The translations under genes were made by a program, and so were the position numbers. Positions 49,049 to 57,178 of a DNA stretch of 63,004 nucleotides are shown in pieces. Source of the DNA: DATLEX01 sp035525045 (lineage in GTDB: Bacteria > Acidobacteriota > Thermoanaerobaculia > Gp7-AA8); contig DATLEX010000175.1 in NCBI GenBank assembly GCA_035525045.1, forward strand, positions 1 to 63,004, read 5' to 3'. Under the pieces are notes generated by a model. It saw only the letters and a list, made by a program, of their open reading frames with translations, had not been told where the DNA came from and made no database searches. Every line of letters begins with the position of its first letter. The first letter of the stretch is position 1.

Positions 49049-49058
49049 CCCTCCTCCC

Positions 49059-50801
49059 TCATCCCTTCACGGTGATGCCCAGCTCAGCGAGCTGTTTTGC
49101 GTCCACACCCGACGGCGCCTCGCTCATCAGGTCCTGTGCCCGTGTCGTTTTCGGGAAGGCGATGACGTCCCGCAGCGAGTCGGCGCGAGCCATGAGCATG
49201 ACGATCCGGTCGACGCCGAGGGCGATCCCTCCGTGCGGCGGCGCTCCGTAGCGGAAGGCCTCCAGAAGGAATCCGAAACGGTCCTTCGCCTCCTCATCGC
49301 TGACGCCAAGCGCGCGGAACATGCGCGACTGTACGTCGGGCCGGTTGATGCGGATGCTCCCGCCGCCGAGCTCCAGCCCGTTCAGCACCACGTCGTACGC
49401 GCGCGCCATCGCCGAGCCGGGGTCGCTCTCCAGCTTGTCGAGGTCGCCCGGCGCCGGCGAGGTGAAGGGGTGATGGCGGGCGAAGTACCGCCCCGTCTCC
49501 TCGTCCCATTGAAACAGGGGGAAATCGGTGACCCAGAGGAAGTCCCACCGCTCGGCGGGAATCAGACCCTGCTCGCGGGCGACGCGCAGGCGCAACTGCC
49601 CGAGCACGTCCCAGACCGTGGTGGTGCTGCCCGCCACGAGGAGCGCGAGGTCGTTCTCCCCCGCTCCCAGGGCCGTCCGGAGCGCGTCGAACGCGGCCTC
49701 GTCGAGAAACTTCCGGATCGACGACCCCTTCTGCGCGTCGAACTTGATCCACACCAGGCCCGATGCGCCGAGCTTCTTCGCCTCTTCCGTCAGCTCGTCG
49801 ATGCGCTTTCGCGAGAGCGACGCTCCTCCCTGCACGATGATGCCGCGGACGGTTGCCGCGGCGCGGAAGGGCTCGAAGGGAGTGGCCCTCGCCACTTCGG
49901 TGATGTCGATCAGCTCCATGCCGAACCGGGTGTCGGGGCGGTCGATGCCGAAGCGATCCATGGCGTCCTGCCAGCGGATCCGCGGGAAGGGCCTGGTCAC
50001 CGGGATGGAAGCCAGCGGGAAGATCTCGGCGAAGAGGCCTTCGATCAGGCCGTAGACGAACTCCTCGTCGATGAACGAGGCCTCGACATCGACCTGGGTG
50101 AACTCCGGCTGGCGATCGCGCCGCAGATCCTCGTCGCGGAAGCAGCGGGCGATCTGGAAGTACCGCTCCAGGCCGGAGACCATCAGGAGCTGCTTGAAGA
50201 TCTGCGGCGACTGAGGAAGGGCGTAGAACATGCCGCGGTGGACGCGGCTGGGCACCAGGTAGTCGCGCGCCCCCTCCGGGGTCGACCTCGTCAGGATCGG
50301 CGTCTCGATCTCCAGGAACCCGCTGCGGTTCATGTACTCCCGGACGGCGAAGACCACCTGGTGGCGCAGCATCAGGTTCCGCGTCAGGGGAGCACGGCGG
50401 AGGTCGAGATAGCGGTACTGGAGCCGCAACTCCTCGGCGGCGTCCGTCTCGTCCTCGATCATGAACGGCGGGGTGTCGGCGCGGTTGAGGATCTCGATCT
50501 TCGACGCCACCACCTCCACCTCGCCTGTCGGCAGCTTCGGGTTGCGGCGCTCCTCCAGCCGGCTCACCACCTCCCCCTCCACGAGGACGACATACTCGGA
50601 GCGCACCTCCTTCGCCGCGGCGATGACGCTCGCCTCGGAGGTCAGCTTCTGGTCCGCGACCACCTGGCAGAGGCCGCTGCGGTCGCGGAGGTCGATGAAG
50701 ATCAGCTCGCCGAAGTCGCGCTGCTTCTGGACCCAGCCGGCCAGGACGACCTTCCGGCCGACGTGTTCTTTTCTGAGCGTGCCTGCGTGGGTGCGATTCA
50801 T
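49059..50801 (-). CDS. aspS: Aspartyl-tRNA synthetase, bacterial type
   Basis: 580 residues from the ATG at 50801 (MNRTHAGTLRKEHVGRKVVL). The OB-fold anticodon domain (1-110) is followed by class II motif 2 FRDEDLRRDRQPEFTQVD, a GAD insertion domain typical of bacterial AspRS (about 290-410), and motif 3 GIALGVDRIVMLMARADSLR. The end is VIAFPKTTRAQDLMSEAPS. Whether it also charges tRNA-Asn cannot be judged here. It is downstream of the carbonic-anhydrase-like gene by 11 bases. Confidence 0.96.
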   Translation of the reverse strand: MNRTHAGTLRKEHVGRKVVLAGWVQKQRDFGELIFIDLRDRSGLCQVVADQKLTSEASVIAAAKEVRSEYVVLVEGEVVSRLEERRNPKLPTGEVEVVASKIEILNRADTPPFMIEDETDAAEELRLQYRYLDLRRAPLTRNLMLRHQVVFAVREYMNRSGFLEIETPILTRSTPEGARDYLVPSRVHRGMFYALPQSPQIFKQLLMVSGLERYFQIARCFRDEDLRRDRQPEFTQVDVEASFIDEEFVYGLIEGLFAEIFPLASIPVTRPFPRIRWQDAMDRFGIDRPDTRFGMELIDITEVARATPFEPFRAAATVRGIIVQGGASLSRKRIDELTEEAKKLGASGLVWIKFDAQKGSSIRKFLDEAAFDALRTALGAGENDLALLVAGSTTTVWDVLGQLRLRVAREQGLIPAERWDFLWVTDFPLFQWDEETGRYFARHHPFTSPAPGDLDKLESDPGSAMARAYDVVLNGLELGGGSIRINRPDVQSRMFRALGVSDEEAKDRFGFLLEAFRYGAPPHGGIALGVDRIVMLMARADSLRDVIAFPKTTRAQDLMSEAPSGVDAKQLAELGITVKG

Positions 50802-50812
50802 GGTCTCAGAGC

Positions 50813-51325
50813 TCAGAGCTTCAAATACTCGTTCTTGTACTCGACGTAGACCCTCCACCCCCGATCCATCCGGGCCAGCTCCTCCGGCTTCAGGTCGCGC
50901 TTGACCTTGGCCGGGACCCCGGCCACGAGCGTGCGGGGCGGAACTTCCATTCCTTCCTGGACGAGGGCGCCGGCGGCGACGAGCGCGTACTCGCCGATCA
51001 CCGCGTGGCTGAGAACCTTGGCCCCGATGCCGATCAGCGCACCGCGGCCGATGGTGCACCCGTGCACGACCGCGGCGTGACCAACGGTCACCTCCTCGCC
51101 GATCACCGCAGGGCCGGTGCCGTGCTCCACGTGCACGACCGAGTTGTCCTGGATGTTGGTCCGCGCGCCGACGCGGATGACGTGGATGTCCCCTCGCAGG
51201 ACGGTCCCGAACCAGACGGAGCTGTCCTCGCCGAGCTCGACCTCACCGATGAGGATGGCGTTCTCCGCCACGAAGCAGCGCGCGCCCAGCCGCGGCTCTT
51301 TTCCGGCATACGGCCGCAGAATCAT
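50813..51325 (-). CDS. Gamma-carbonic-anhydrase-like hexapeptide-repeat protein
   Basis: 170 residues forming a left-handed beta helix with hexapeptide repeats (ILIGEVELGEDSSVWFGTVL, IGEEVTVGHAAVVHGCTIGR, ALIGIGAKVLSHAVIGEYAL). The zinc histidines are in NSVVHVEHG and GHAAVVHG. These fit the YrdA/PaaY-like gamma-class group, for which carbonic anhydrase activity is shown in only some members. There is no signal peptide. It is coupled in a folA-gammaCA-aspS order. Confidence 0.9.
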   Translation of the reverse strand: MILRPYAGKEPRLGARCFVAENAILIGEVELGEDSSVWFGTVLRGDIHVIRVGARTNIQDNSVVHVEHGTGPAVIGEEVTVGHAAVVHGCTIGRGALIGIGAKVLSHAVIGEYALVAAGALVQEGMEVPPRTLVAGVPAKVKRDLKPEELARMDRGWRVYVEYKNEYLKL

Positions 51326-51336
51326 GGCGGCGGACT

Positions 51337-51864
51337 TTAGCACGGGGCGCGGGCGGGCTCGCCGGCACTCCACTCCCGCTCGTAGGTGAGGAAGCTGTAG
51401 GGCCAGGCGTTCTTCTCGTCGGACTCGAGGTGCTCGGCGTCGACCAGCTTCCATTCCGCGACGTCGTCGAACTCGGGGAAGAACGTGTCCCCCTCGAACT
51501 CGGAGTGGATACGCGTCAGATACATCCGGTCGGCGCGATGGAGCGTCTGCGCGAAGATCTCCGCTCCCCCGGCGATGAAGATCTCCTCGTCGCCCGCCGC
51601 CTCGGCCTTGCTGATCGCCTCCTCCACCGAGCGCGCCACCGCCACCCCTTCGGGGGAGAAGCCGGCGTCGCGCGTGACCACCGCGGTGATGCGTCCCGGC
51701 AGCGGCTTGCCCATCGATTGGAACGTCTTCCGCCCCATGATCACGTGATGACCCATGGTCAGGCTCTTGAAGCGCTTCAGGTCGGCGGGCATGTGCCAGG
51801 GAAGCCGGTTGTCGAGCCCGATCACGTCGTTCGCCGAGAGGATGGCGATGATCGAGACCGTCAT
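51337..51864 (-). CDS. folA: Dihydrofolate reductase
   Basis: 175 residues that regenerate tetrahydrofolate, needed after each ThyA turnover. Typical features are SIIAILSANDVIGLDNRLPW (substrate loop), MPADLKRFKSLTMGHHVIMG with GRKTFQSMGKPLPGR (NADPH site), EIFIAGGAEIFAQTLHRADR and YLTRIHSEFEGDTFFPEF. The ATG overlaps the thyA stop by four bases, the classic thyA-folA operon. Confidence 0.96.
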   Translation of the reverse strand: MTVSIIAILSANDVIGLDNRLPWHMPADLKRFKSLTMGHHVIMGRKTFQSMGKPLPGRITAVVTRDAGFSPEGVAVARSVEEAISKAEAAGDEEIFIAGGAEIFAQTLHRADRMYLTRIHSEFEGDTFFPEFDDVAEWKLVDAEHLESDEKNAWPYSFLTYEREWSAGEPARAPC

Positions 51865-52655
51865 ACCGCGATGGGAGCTTTGATGCTCGGGTGAGGGTCG
51901 TAGTTCTCCAGCGTGAAGTCGCTGAACCTGAACTCGAAGATGGAGCGGACCGCCGGGTTGAGGCGCATCGACGGCAAGGGGCGCGGGTCGCGCCCGAGCT
52001 GTGTCCGCGCCTGCTCGAGGTGGTTGGTGTAGAGGTGCGCGTCGCCGAACGTGTGCACGAATTCGCCGGGCTGGAGATCGCAGACCTGGGCCACCATCAG
52101 CGTCAGCAGCGCGTAGGAGGCGACGTTGAAGGGAACGCCCAGGAAGACATCAGCGCTGCGCTGATAGAGCTGGCAGGAGAGCCGTCCGTTGGCGACGTAG
52201 AACTGGAACAGCGCGTGGCACGGCGCCAGCGCCATCTCCTCCAGCTCTCCCACGTTCCAGGCGCTGACGATGAGCCGCCTAGAATCGGGATTCCTCCTGA
52301 TCTCCTCCACCACCTGGCTGATCTGGTCGATGTGCCGCCCGCCGCTGGCCGGCCAGGAGCGCCACTGCCGGCCGTAGATCGGCCCGAGCTCGCCGCCCTC
52401 GCCGGCCCACTCATTCCAGATCGTGACCTTGTTCTCGTTGAGAAAACGGACATTCGTGTCGCCGGCCAGGAACCACAGCAGCTCGTAGATGATCGAGCGG
52501 AGGTGCAGCTTCTTCGTCGTCAGCAGCGGAAAGCCAGCGCCGAGGTCGAACCGCATCTGGTACCCGAACACGCTCAGGGTCCCCGTCCCCGTCCGATCCG
52601 ATTTCGGCGTGCCGTTCTCCAGGACGTGGCGGACGAGGGAGAGGTAGGGCTGCAT
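51861..52655 (-). CDS. thyA: Thymidylate synthase
   Basis: 264 residues, the same length as E. coli ThyA. It methylates dUMP with methylenetetrahydrofolate. Visible are RTGTGTLSVFGYQMRFDLGA, KLHLRSIIYELLWFLAGDTN, the active-site Cys in LAPCHALFQFYV, QRSADVFLGVPFNVASYALL and GDAHLYTNHLEQARTQL. The ATG lies six bases after a CATAAT box without a ribosome-binding site, so the mRNA may be leaderless. It is divergent from lysA. Confidence 0.97.
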   Translation of the reverse strand: MQPYLSLVRHVLENGTPKSDRTGTGTLSVFGYQMRFDLGAGFPLLTTKKLHLRSIIYELLWFLAGDTNVRFLNENKVTIWNEWAGEGGELGPIYGRQWRSWPASGGRHIDQISQVVEEIRRNPDSRRLIVSAWNVGELEEMALAPCHALFQFYVANGRLSCQLYQRSADVFLGVPFNVASYALLTLMVAQVCDLQPGEFVHTFGDAHLYTNHLEQARTQLGRDPRPLPSMRLNPAVRSIFEFRFSDFTLENYDPHPSIKAPIAV

Positions 52656-52661
52656 AAGGTC

Positions 52662-52667
52662 ATTATG
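52662..52667 (-). promoter_or_regulatory. Candidate thyA -10 box
   Basis: CATAAT on the minus strand, six bases before the thyA ATG. Transcription would start at or within a base or two of the A of ATG. Confidence 0.5.
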
Positions 52668-52690
52668 CGATGAGTCCGGAGCCGATGTCT

Positions 52691-52696
52691 TACACT
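52691..52696 (+). promoter_or_regulatory. Candidate lysA -10 box
   Basis: TACACT, 11 bases before the lysA ATG, leaving a leader of about four or five bases with no Shine-Dalgarno sequence. Confidence 0.45.
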
Positions 52697-52707
52697 ACCC
52701 CGTCCTG

Positions 52708-53979
52708 ATGCTGACCTACCGCTCCGGGATCCTTCACATCGGCGAGCATTCGGCGGTCGACCTGGCGGCGCGATTCGGCACGCCGCTCTACGTCTACGAT
52801 GCCGCCGTCATCGAGGCGCAGACCGCCAGGATCAAGCGAGCCTTCTCCCGGCTCCCCTTCCGGCCGTTCTACGCCATGAAGGCCAACGGGAACCTCTCGA
52901 TTCTGCGTCTCATCCGGGAGCATCGGTTCGGCTGCGACGCGGTCTCGCCGGGTGAGATCCACCTGGCCCGGCGCGCCGGCTTCGACCCGGAGGAGATCTG
53001 GTTCACCTGCTCGAGCGTCTCCGACGACGACCTCCGCGCGGTCGGCGACCCGCGGATCGTGATCAACGTGAATTCGGTCTCGGAGATCGACCGCTGCCTG
53101 GCCCTCGACCTGTCCAATCCCATCGCCCTGCGCGTCAACCCCGACGTCGGGGCCGGACACCACCACGACGTGGTCACCGCCGGCGGAGGGGTGAAGTTCG
53201 GGATCGACGTGGCCGAGATCGAGACCGCGCGCATGCTCGTCGAGGACTCGGGACGACAAGTCGTCGGGCTTCACGCCCACATCGGCTCGGGCGTGAACGA
53301 GGTGGCTCCCCTGCTCGATTCGGCGCGTACGCTGCTCGAGCTCTCCCCCGGTTTCGAGCACCTGCGCTGGCTCAATTTCGGCGGCGGCATCGGCGTCCCC
53401 TACAAGCCGGGCGAGGCGGAGTTTCCCATCGAGGAGTACGGGCGCGAGCTGGCGGCTTTCGCCGAGCCGCTCCTCCGCCCCCGCGGCCTGACCGCCATCC
53501 TCGAGCCCGGACGCTACCTGGTGGCCGCTTCCGGGGTCCTCCTCTCCCGCGTCACCACCAAGCGCATCAGCGCCGGCTCCGACTGGATCGGCTGCGACAC
53601 CGGCTTCAATCACCTCGCCCGCCCCTCCAAGTACGGCGCGTATCACCACATCGTGAACGCCAGCGCCGGATTTCCGGCCTCCCTTCGCGAGACGTTCGAT
53701 CCGAAGCAGATGAAGGAGGAGCTGGTCGTGGCCGGCAACATCTGCGAATCGGGCGACGTCTTCACGCGCACCGCCGGCGGCGCGGTGATCGCCAGGCCCA
53801 TGCCGAAGACGACTGTCGGCGACCTGATCGCCTTCTGCGACGCCGGCGCCTACGGCTTCTCCATGGCCTCCCACTACAACGCCCGCCTCCTGCCGCCGGA
53901 GGTTCTCGTCCGCGGCGGCGAGGCCCGTCTGATTCGCGAACGTCAGACGTACGACGATCTGCTGAGGGGGCAGGAGTGA
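52708..53979 (+). CDS. lysA: Diaminopimelate decarboxylase
   Basis: The 423-residue PLP enzyme converts meso-diaminopimelate to lysine. The PLP lysine is in YAMKANGNLSILRL (about 55-68). VGLHAHIGSGVN, WLNFGGGIGVPYKPGEAEFP (PLP phosphate site), LEPGRYLVAASGVLL and the second-subunit CESGDVF motif (NICESGDVFTR) are all present. Length is normal. Its stop overlaps the D-aminoacylase start (GTGA), beginning a three-gene operon. Confidence 0.96.
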   Translation: MLTYRSGILHIGEHSAVDLAARFGTPLYVYDAAVIEAQTARIKRAFSRLPFRPFYAMKANGNLSILRLIREHRFGCDAVSPGEIHLARRAGFDPEEIWFTCSSVSDDDLRAVGDPRIVINVNSVSEIDRCLALDLSNPIALRVNPDVGAGHHHDVVTAGGGVKFGIDVAEIETARMLVEDSGRQVVGLHAHIGSGVNEVAPLLDSARTLLELSPGFEHLRWLNFGGGIGVPYKPGEAEFPIEEYGRELAAFAEPLLRPRGLTAILEPGRYLVAASGVLLSRVTTKRISAGSDWIGCDTGFNHLARPSKYGAYHHIVNASAGFPASLRETFDPKQMKEELVVAGNICESGDVFTRTAGGAVIARPMPKTTVGDLIAFCDAGAYGFSMASHYNARLLPPEVLVRGGEARLIRERQTYDDLLRGQE

Positions 53980-55616
53980 CGTCTGATCTCACGCCCAGGT
54001 CCTTCGCTGCCCTGGCTGCGATACTCCTCCTCTCCTGCACGACGACCGCACCGAAACCAGCCATGCTCGACCTGAAGATCATCAACGGACGCATCCTCGA
54101 CGGCACCGGCGCGCCGTGGTTCCGCGGCGACCTCGGCCTCCGCGGCGATACCGTGGCGGCGATCGGCGACCTCTCCTCCGCGCCGGCCGCCACCACCATC
54201 GACGCCGCCGGCCGGATCGTCTCTCCCGGCTTCATCGACCTCCTCGGCTGGTCGCACTACTCGGTGCTCGAGGACCCGCACCTGGAGGCGAAGGTCCGCC
54301 AGGGCGTGACCACGGAGGTGACCGGCGAGGGATTCTCCCCTGGACCCGCCCGTCCGGGGGCGCGGGAGCGCCGGTGGGAGACCCTCGGCGACTATCTCGA
54401 CCTCGTCGACCGGCAGGGGAGCGCCATCAACTTCGCCCTCCTGATGGGAGCGTCGAACGCCCGGCAGATCGTGATCGGGAACGTGAACCGCGCTCCCACC
54501 GCGGAAGAGATGCGACGGATGGAAGCCATCGTGGAGCAGGGAATGCGCGACGGGGCCATCGGCCTCTCCACGTCTCTGATCTACGTGCCGGCCATGTACT
54601 CCACGACCGAAGAGATCATCGAACTGGCCCGCGTCGCCGCCCGGCATGGCGGGATGTACTTCACGCACATGCGCGACGAGGGCGAGCGCATCGCTCAGGC
54701 GCTCGAGGAGACCTTCCGCATCGGCAGGGAGGCGAACATCCCGGTGAACATCTGGCACCTGAAGACAGCGGGCCGGCCGAACTGGGGGCGGATGCCGGAG
54801 GTGATCCGGCGGATCGAGGAGGCGCGCGCATCGGGCGTCGACGTGGCGGCGAATGTCTATCCCTACCCCGCCTCGTCGACGAACCTCGCCACGCTCGTCC
54901 CCGACTGGGCGATGGAGGGCGGCTACGGACAGCTCGCCGAGCGGCTCCGCGACCCCGAACAGCGCCGGCGGATCGTCGACGAGCTGCGCCGGCAGCTTGC
55001 GCGGCGGGGGGAGAAGGGCATCTACATCGCTCGTATCGGCAACTCCGACCACTCCATGTACGAGAAGAAGTTCATCGAGGAGATCGCGGCGATGATGGAG
55101 CTTCCTCCGGAGGACGCGCTCGTCCGCCTGTACATCGAGAATCCGACGCCGCCGCAGACGATCTTCTTCTCCATGAGCGAGGACGACGTGCAGTACGCGC
55201 TGCGCCAGCCGTTCATCTCCGTCGGCGCCGACTCCGCCTCGCCGCCGCCGGCGGTGCGTGCCGCCGGGACGGCCGTCCACCCGCGGGCCTACGGGACCTT
55301 CGCCCGCGTGATCGGACACTACGCCCGCGACCTGCGGCTCTTCACTCTGGAGGAGGCCGTTCGCAAGATGACGTCGCAGGCCGCGCAGCGCGCCCACCTG
55401 TTCGACCGCGGAATCCTCCGCCCCGGGATGAAGGCGGACATCATCGTCTTCGATCCCGATCGGGTCCGCGACCTCTCCCGCTTCGACGACCCGCACCGCT
55501 TCTCCGAGGGAATCTCGCACGTGATCGTGAACGGGGTGGCGGTCTTGCGCGAGGGGGAGATGACCAGGGCCCTGCCCGGGCGTACGTTGCGCGGTCGGGG
55601 ATATGAGGGACGATGA
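53976..55616 (+). CDS. Lipoprotein N-acyl-D-amino-acid deacylase family amidohydrolase
   Basis: 546 residues from GTG at 53976. The N-terminus (ALAAILLLSC, lipobox LLSC, Cys21) predicts an outer- or inner-membrane lipoprotein facing the periplasm. The amidohydrolase body has MLDLKIINGRILDGTGAPWF, IVSPGFIDLLGWSHYSVLED, metal-site YFTHMRDEGERI, NIWHLKTAGRP and SVGADSASPPP. The usual H-x-H after PGFID is replaced by L-G-W-S-H, so only part of the binuclear metal site is evident. Related enzymes release acyl groups from D-amino acids. It is coupled to lysA and the downstream permease. Confidence 0.88.
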   Translation: MTSDLTPRSFAALAAILLLSCTTTAPKPAMLDLKIINGRILDGTGAPWFRGDLGLRGDTVAAIGDLSSAPAATTIDAAGRIVSPGFIDLLGWSHYSVLEDPHLEAKVRQGVTTEVTGEGFSPGPARPGARERRWETLGDYLDLVDRQGSAINFALLMGASNARQIVIGNVNRAPTAEEMRRMEAIVEQGMRDGAIGLSTSLIYVPAMYSTTEEIIELARVAARHGGMYFTHMRDEGERIAQALEETFRIGREANIPVNIWHLKTAGRPNWGRMPEVIRRIEEARASGVDVAANVYPYPASSTNLATLVPDWAMEGGYGQLAERLRDPEQRRRIVDELRRQLARRGEKGIYIARIGNSDHSMYEKKFIEEIAAMMELPPEDALVRLYIENPTPPQTIFFSMSEDDVQYALRQPFISVGADSASPPPAVRAAGTAVHPRAYGTFARVIGHYARDLRLFTLEEAVRKMTSQAAQRAHLFDRGILRPGMKADIIVFDPDRVRDLSRFDDPHRFSEGISHVIVNGVAVLREGEMTRALPGRTLRGRGYEGR

Positions 55617-56947
55617 ACGAGAACACCGCAAAGCTCGTCCGCACCATCGGCTTCTGGGGACTCGTGGCGATGTGCATCAACGCCGTCGTCGGGAGCGGGG
55701 TGTTTCTGCTGCCGTCCGAGACCTATCGCCTGCTCGGGCCCTTCTCGCTCTGGGCGCCGCTGCTGTTCGCCGTCCCCGTGTTCATCCTCGTGCTCTGTTT
55801 CGCCGAGGCGGCCAGTCACTTCAACGAGCCGGGAGGGGCATTCCTCTATGCCAGGACGGCCTTCGGCGACTTCATCGGCTTCGAGACCGGCTGGATGAAC
55901 TGGCTGGCCCGTGTGACCTCGCTGGCGTCCCTCTCCAACGGGTTCGTCGTCGCGCTGGCCCGCCTGGTCCCCGAACTGGGGAGCGGCGCTCTCCGCCACG
56001 CCACGATCGTGGCCATGATCGTCATCCTGGCCGGCATTCACCTCGCCGGGGTCCGGTACGGGGCGGCGTCGATCTACGTCTTCACCTTCGGGAAGCTGCT
56101 GCCGTTGATCGGCTTCATTCTCGTGGCGCTGATTGTCTGGCGGTCCAACCCCCTCCCCGCCTCCTTCGACGTTCCAGGTGCCGGCACCGACTGGAACGCG
56201 GCCGCGCTCTTCATGCTCTTCGCCTACGCCGGGTTCGAGAACCTCGGCGTGCCGGCCGGCGAGTACAAGAACCCGCAGCGCCATCTCCCCTTCGCCCTCC
56301 TCACCGGGATCCTGGCCATCGCCGCCATCTACGTCCTGGCGCAGCTCGGGGCCATGGCCACCATCCCCGATCTGTCGGCGACGCAGACCGCGATCGCCGA
56401 CGCCGCGGGCGTCCTCATCGGAGGGGCCGGGGCGGTCATCGTGACGATTGGCGCGCTGCTGTCGATCGCCGGTACGAACTCCGGCACGATGCTCGAGGGG
56501 TCGCGCATGCTCTACGCCCTCTCCCTCGGGCGGCGGTACGTCGGCGCGGTCGGCTACGTCCATCCGCGGTTCCGCACGCCGACCGTCGCCATCGTCATTC
56601 ATGCCGGCTTCGCCCTCGTCCTGGCGTTGGCCGGATCCTTCGTACAGTTGGCCATGCTCTCGGCCGTGGCGCGCCTGACGACCTACCTGGTCACCTGCGC
56701 CGCCGTGCCGAGGCTGCGCAAGATGGGCTCGGTGCAGGTCCTCGGCGCGCCGGTCGCGCCGCCGGAGCCGGGAGCGCCGCCGAAGTTCCGTCTCCCCGGC
56801 GGCCCTGTCATCCCCATCCTCGGCGTGATGGTCTCGCTGGCCGTTTTCCTCTCGCTCAGCTGGTTCAACTTCGCCGCCGCCGGCATCGCCCTCGCCGCCG
56901 GCGCCCTCCTCTACCTCGCAAGTAGAGTCCCAAGGGGTCAGGTCTAA
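55613..56947 (+). CDS. APC-superfamily amino acid permease
   Basis: 444 residues with about 12 membrane helices. The APC signature near the start is GLVAMCINAVVGSGVFLLPS (about 16-35, substrate-binding GSG), and ALFMLFAYAGFENLGVPAGE contains the helix 6 FxGFE-like break. GTNSGTMLEGSRMLYALS and ALVLALAGSFVQLAML follow. The ATG overlaps the deacylase stop as ATGA, so amino acids or D-amino acids released outside may be imported. The last five codons and the stop (P-R-G-Q-V) belong to a mobile element end. Confidence 0.92.
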   Translation: MNENTAKLVRTIGFWGLVAMCINAVVGSGVFLLPSETYRLLGPFSLWAPLLFAVPVFILVLCFAEAASHFNEPGGAFLYARTAFGDFIGFETGWMNWLARVTSLASLSNGFVVALARLVPELGSGALRHATIVAMIVILAGIHLAGVRYGAASIYVFTFGKLLPLIGFILVALIVWRSNPLPASFDVPGAGTDWNAAALFMLFAYAGFENLGVPAGEYKNPQRHLPFALLTGILAIAAIYVLAQLGAMATIPDLSATQTAIADAAGVLIGGAGAVIVTIGALLSIAGTNSGTMLEGSRMLYALSLGRRYVGAVGYVHPRFRTPTVAIVIHAGFALVLALAGSFVQLAMLSAVARLTTYLVTCAAVPRLRKMGSVQVLGAPVAPPEPGAPPKFRLPGGPVIPILGVMVSLAVFLSLSWFNFAAAGIALAAGALLYLASRVPRGQV

Positions 56948-57164
56948 AAATTTAACTTCGCGTCTACCACTTGTAGACGCAGAGCGGAGTTGGCGGCAGG
57001 GTGTCTGCCGGAGGAGCGCGGCCGTGTCAGTTTCGAGCCGCGGAGATGGCGAGAAATCCCCCGCCGGCCGAACGATTTCCGTGCTTCTCGCGGGGAATTC
57101 CTCGCTCTCTGAAGCGAATGTCTACCGCTGGTAGACGCGAAGTTAAATTTTCAGACCTGACCCC
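56934..57164. mobile_element. MITE-like element with 36 bp terminal inverted repeats
   Basis: Ends 56934-56969 and 57129-57164 are inverted copies matching at 35 of 36 positions, beginning GGGGTCAGGTCT and including TTTAACTTCGCGTCTACCA. Each end continues into a small hairpin (GTCTACCACTTGTAGAC and GTCTACCGCTGGTAGAC). There is no transposase. The GGGGTCAGGTCT end resembles sequences I associate with IS200-like REP-associated tyrosine transposases; this is from memory. Flanking AAGTAG occurs on both sides, so the true ends may lie slightly farther out. It sits between convergent permease and pmbA genes. Confidence 0.8.
57024..57120. repeat. Degenerate GTCATTCCGAG-family palindrome nested in the MITE-like element
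   Basis: GTGTCAGTTTCGAGCCG, GGCGAGAAATCCCCCGCC, CGCGGGGAATTCCTCGC and a worn CTGAAGCGAATG occur in the same order as the parts of the element at 25022-25145. The outer arms have decayed, the inner arms still match. It makes up most of the interior of the MITE-like element. Confidence 0.65.
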
Positions 57165-57178
57165 CTACTTCCCCTACT

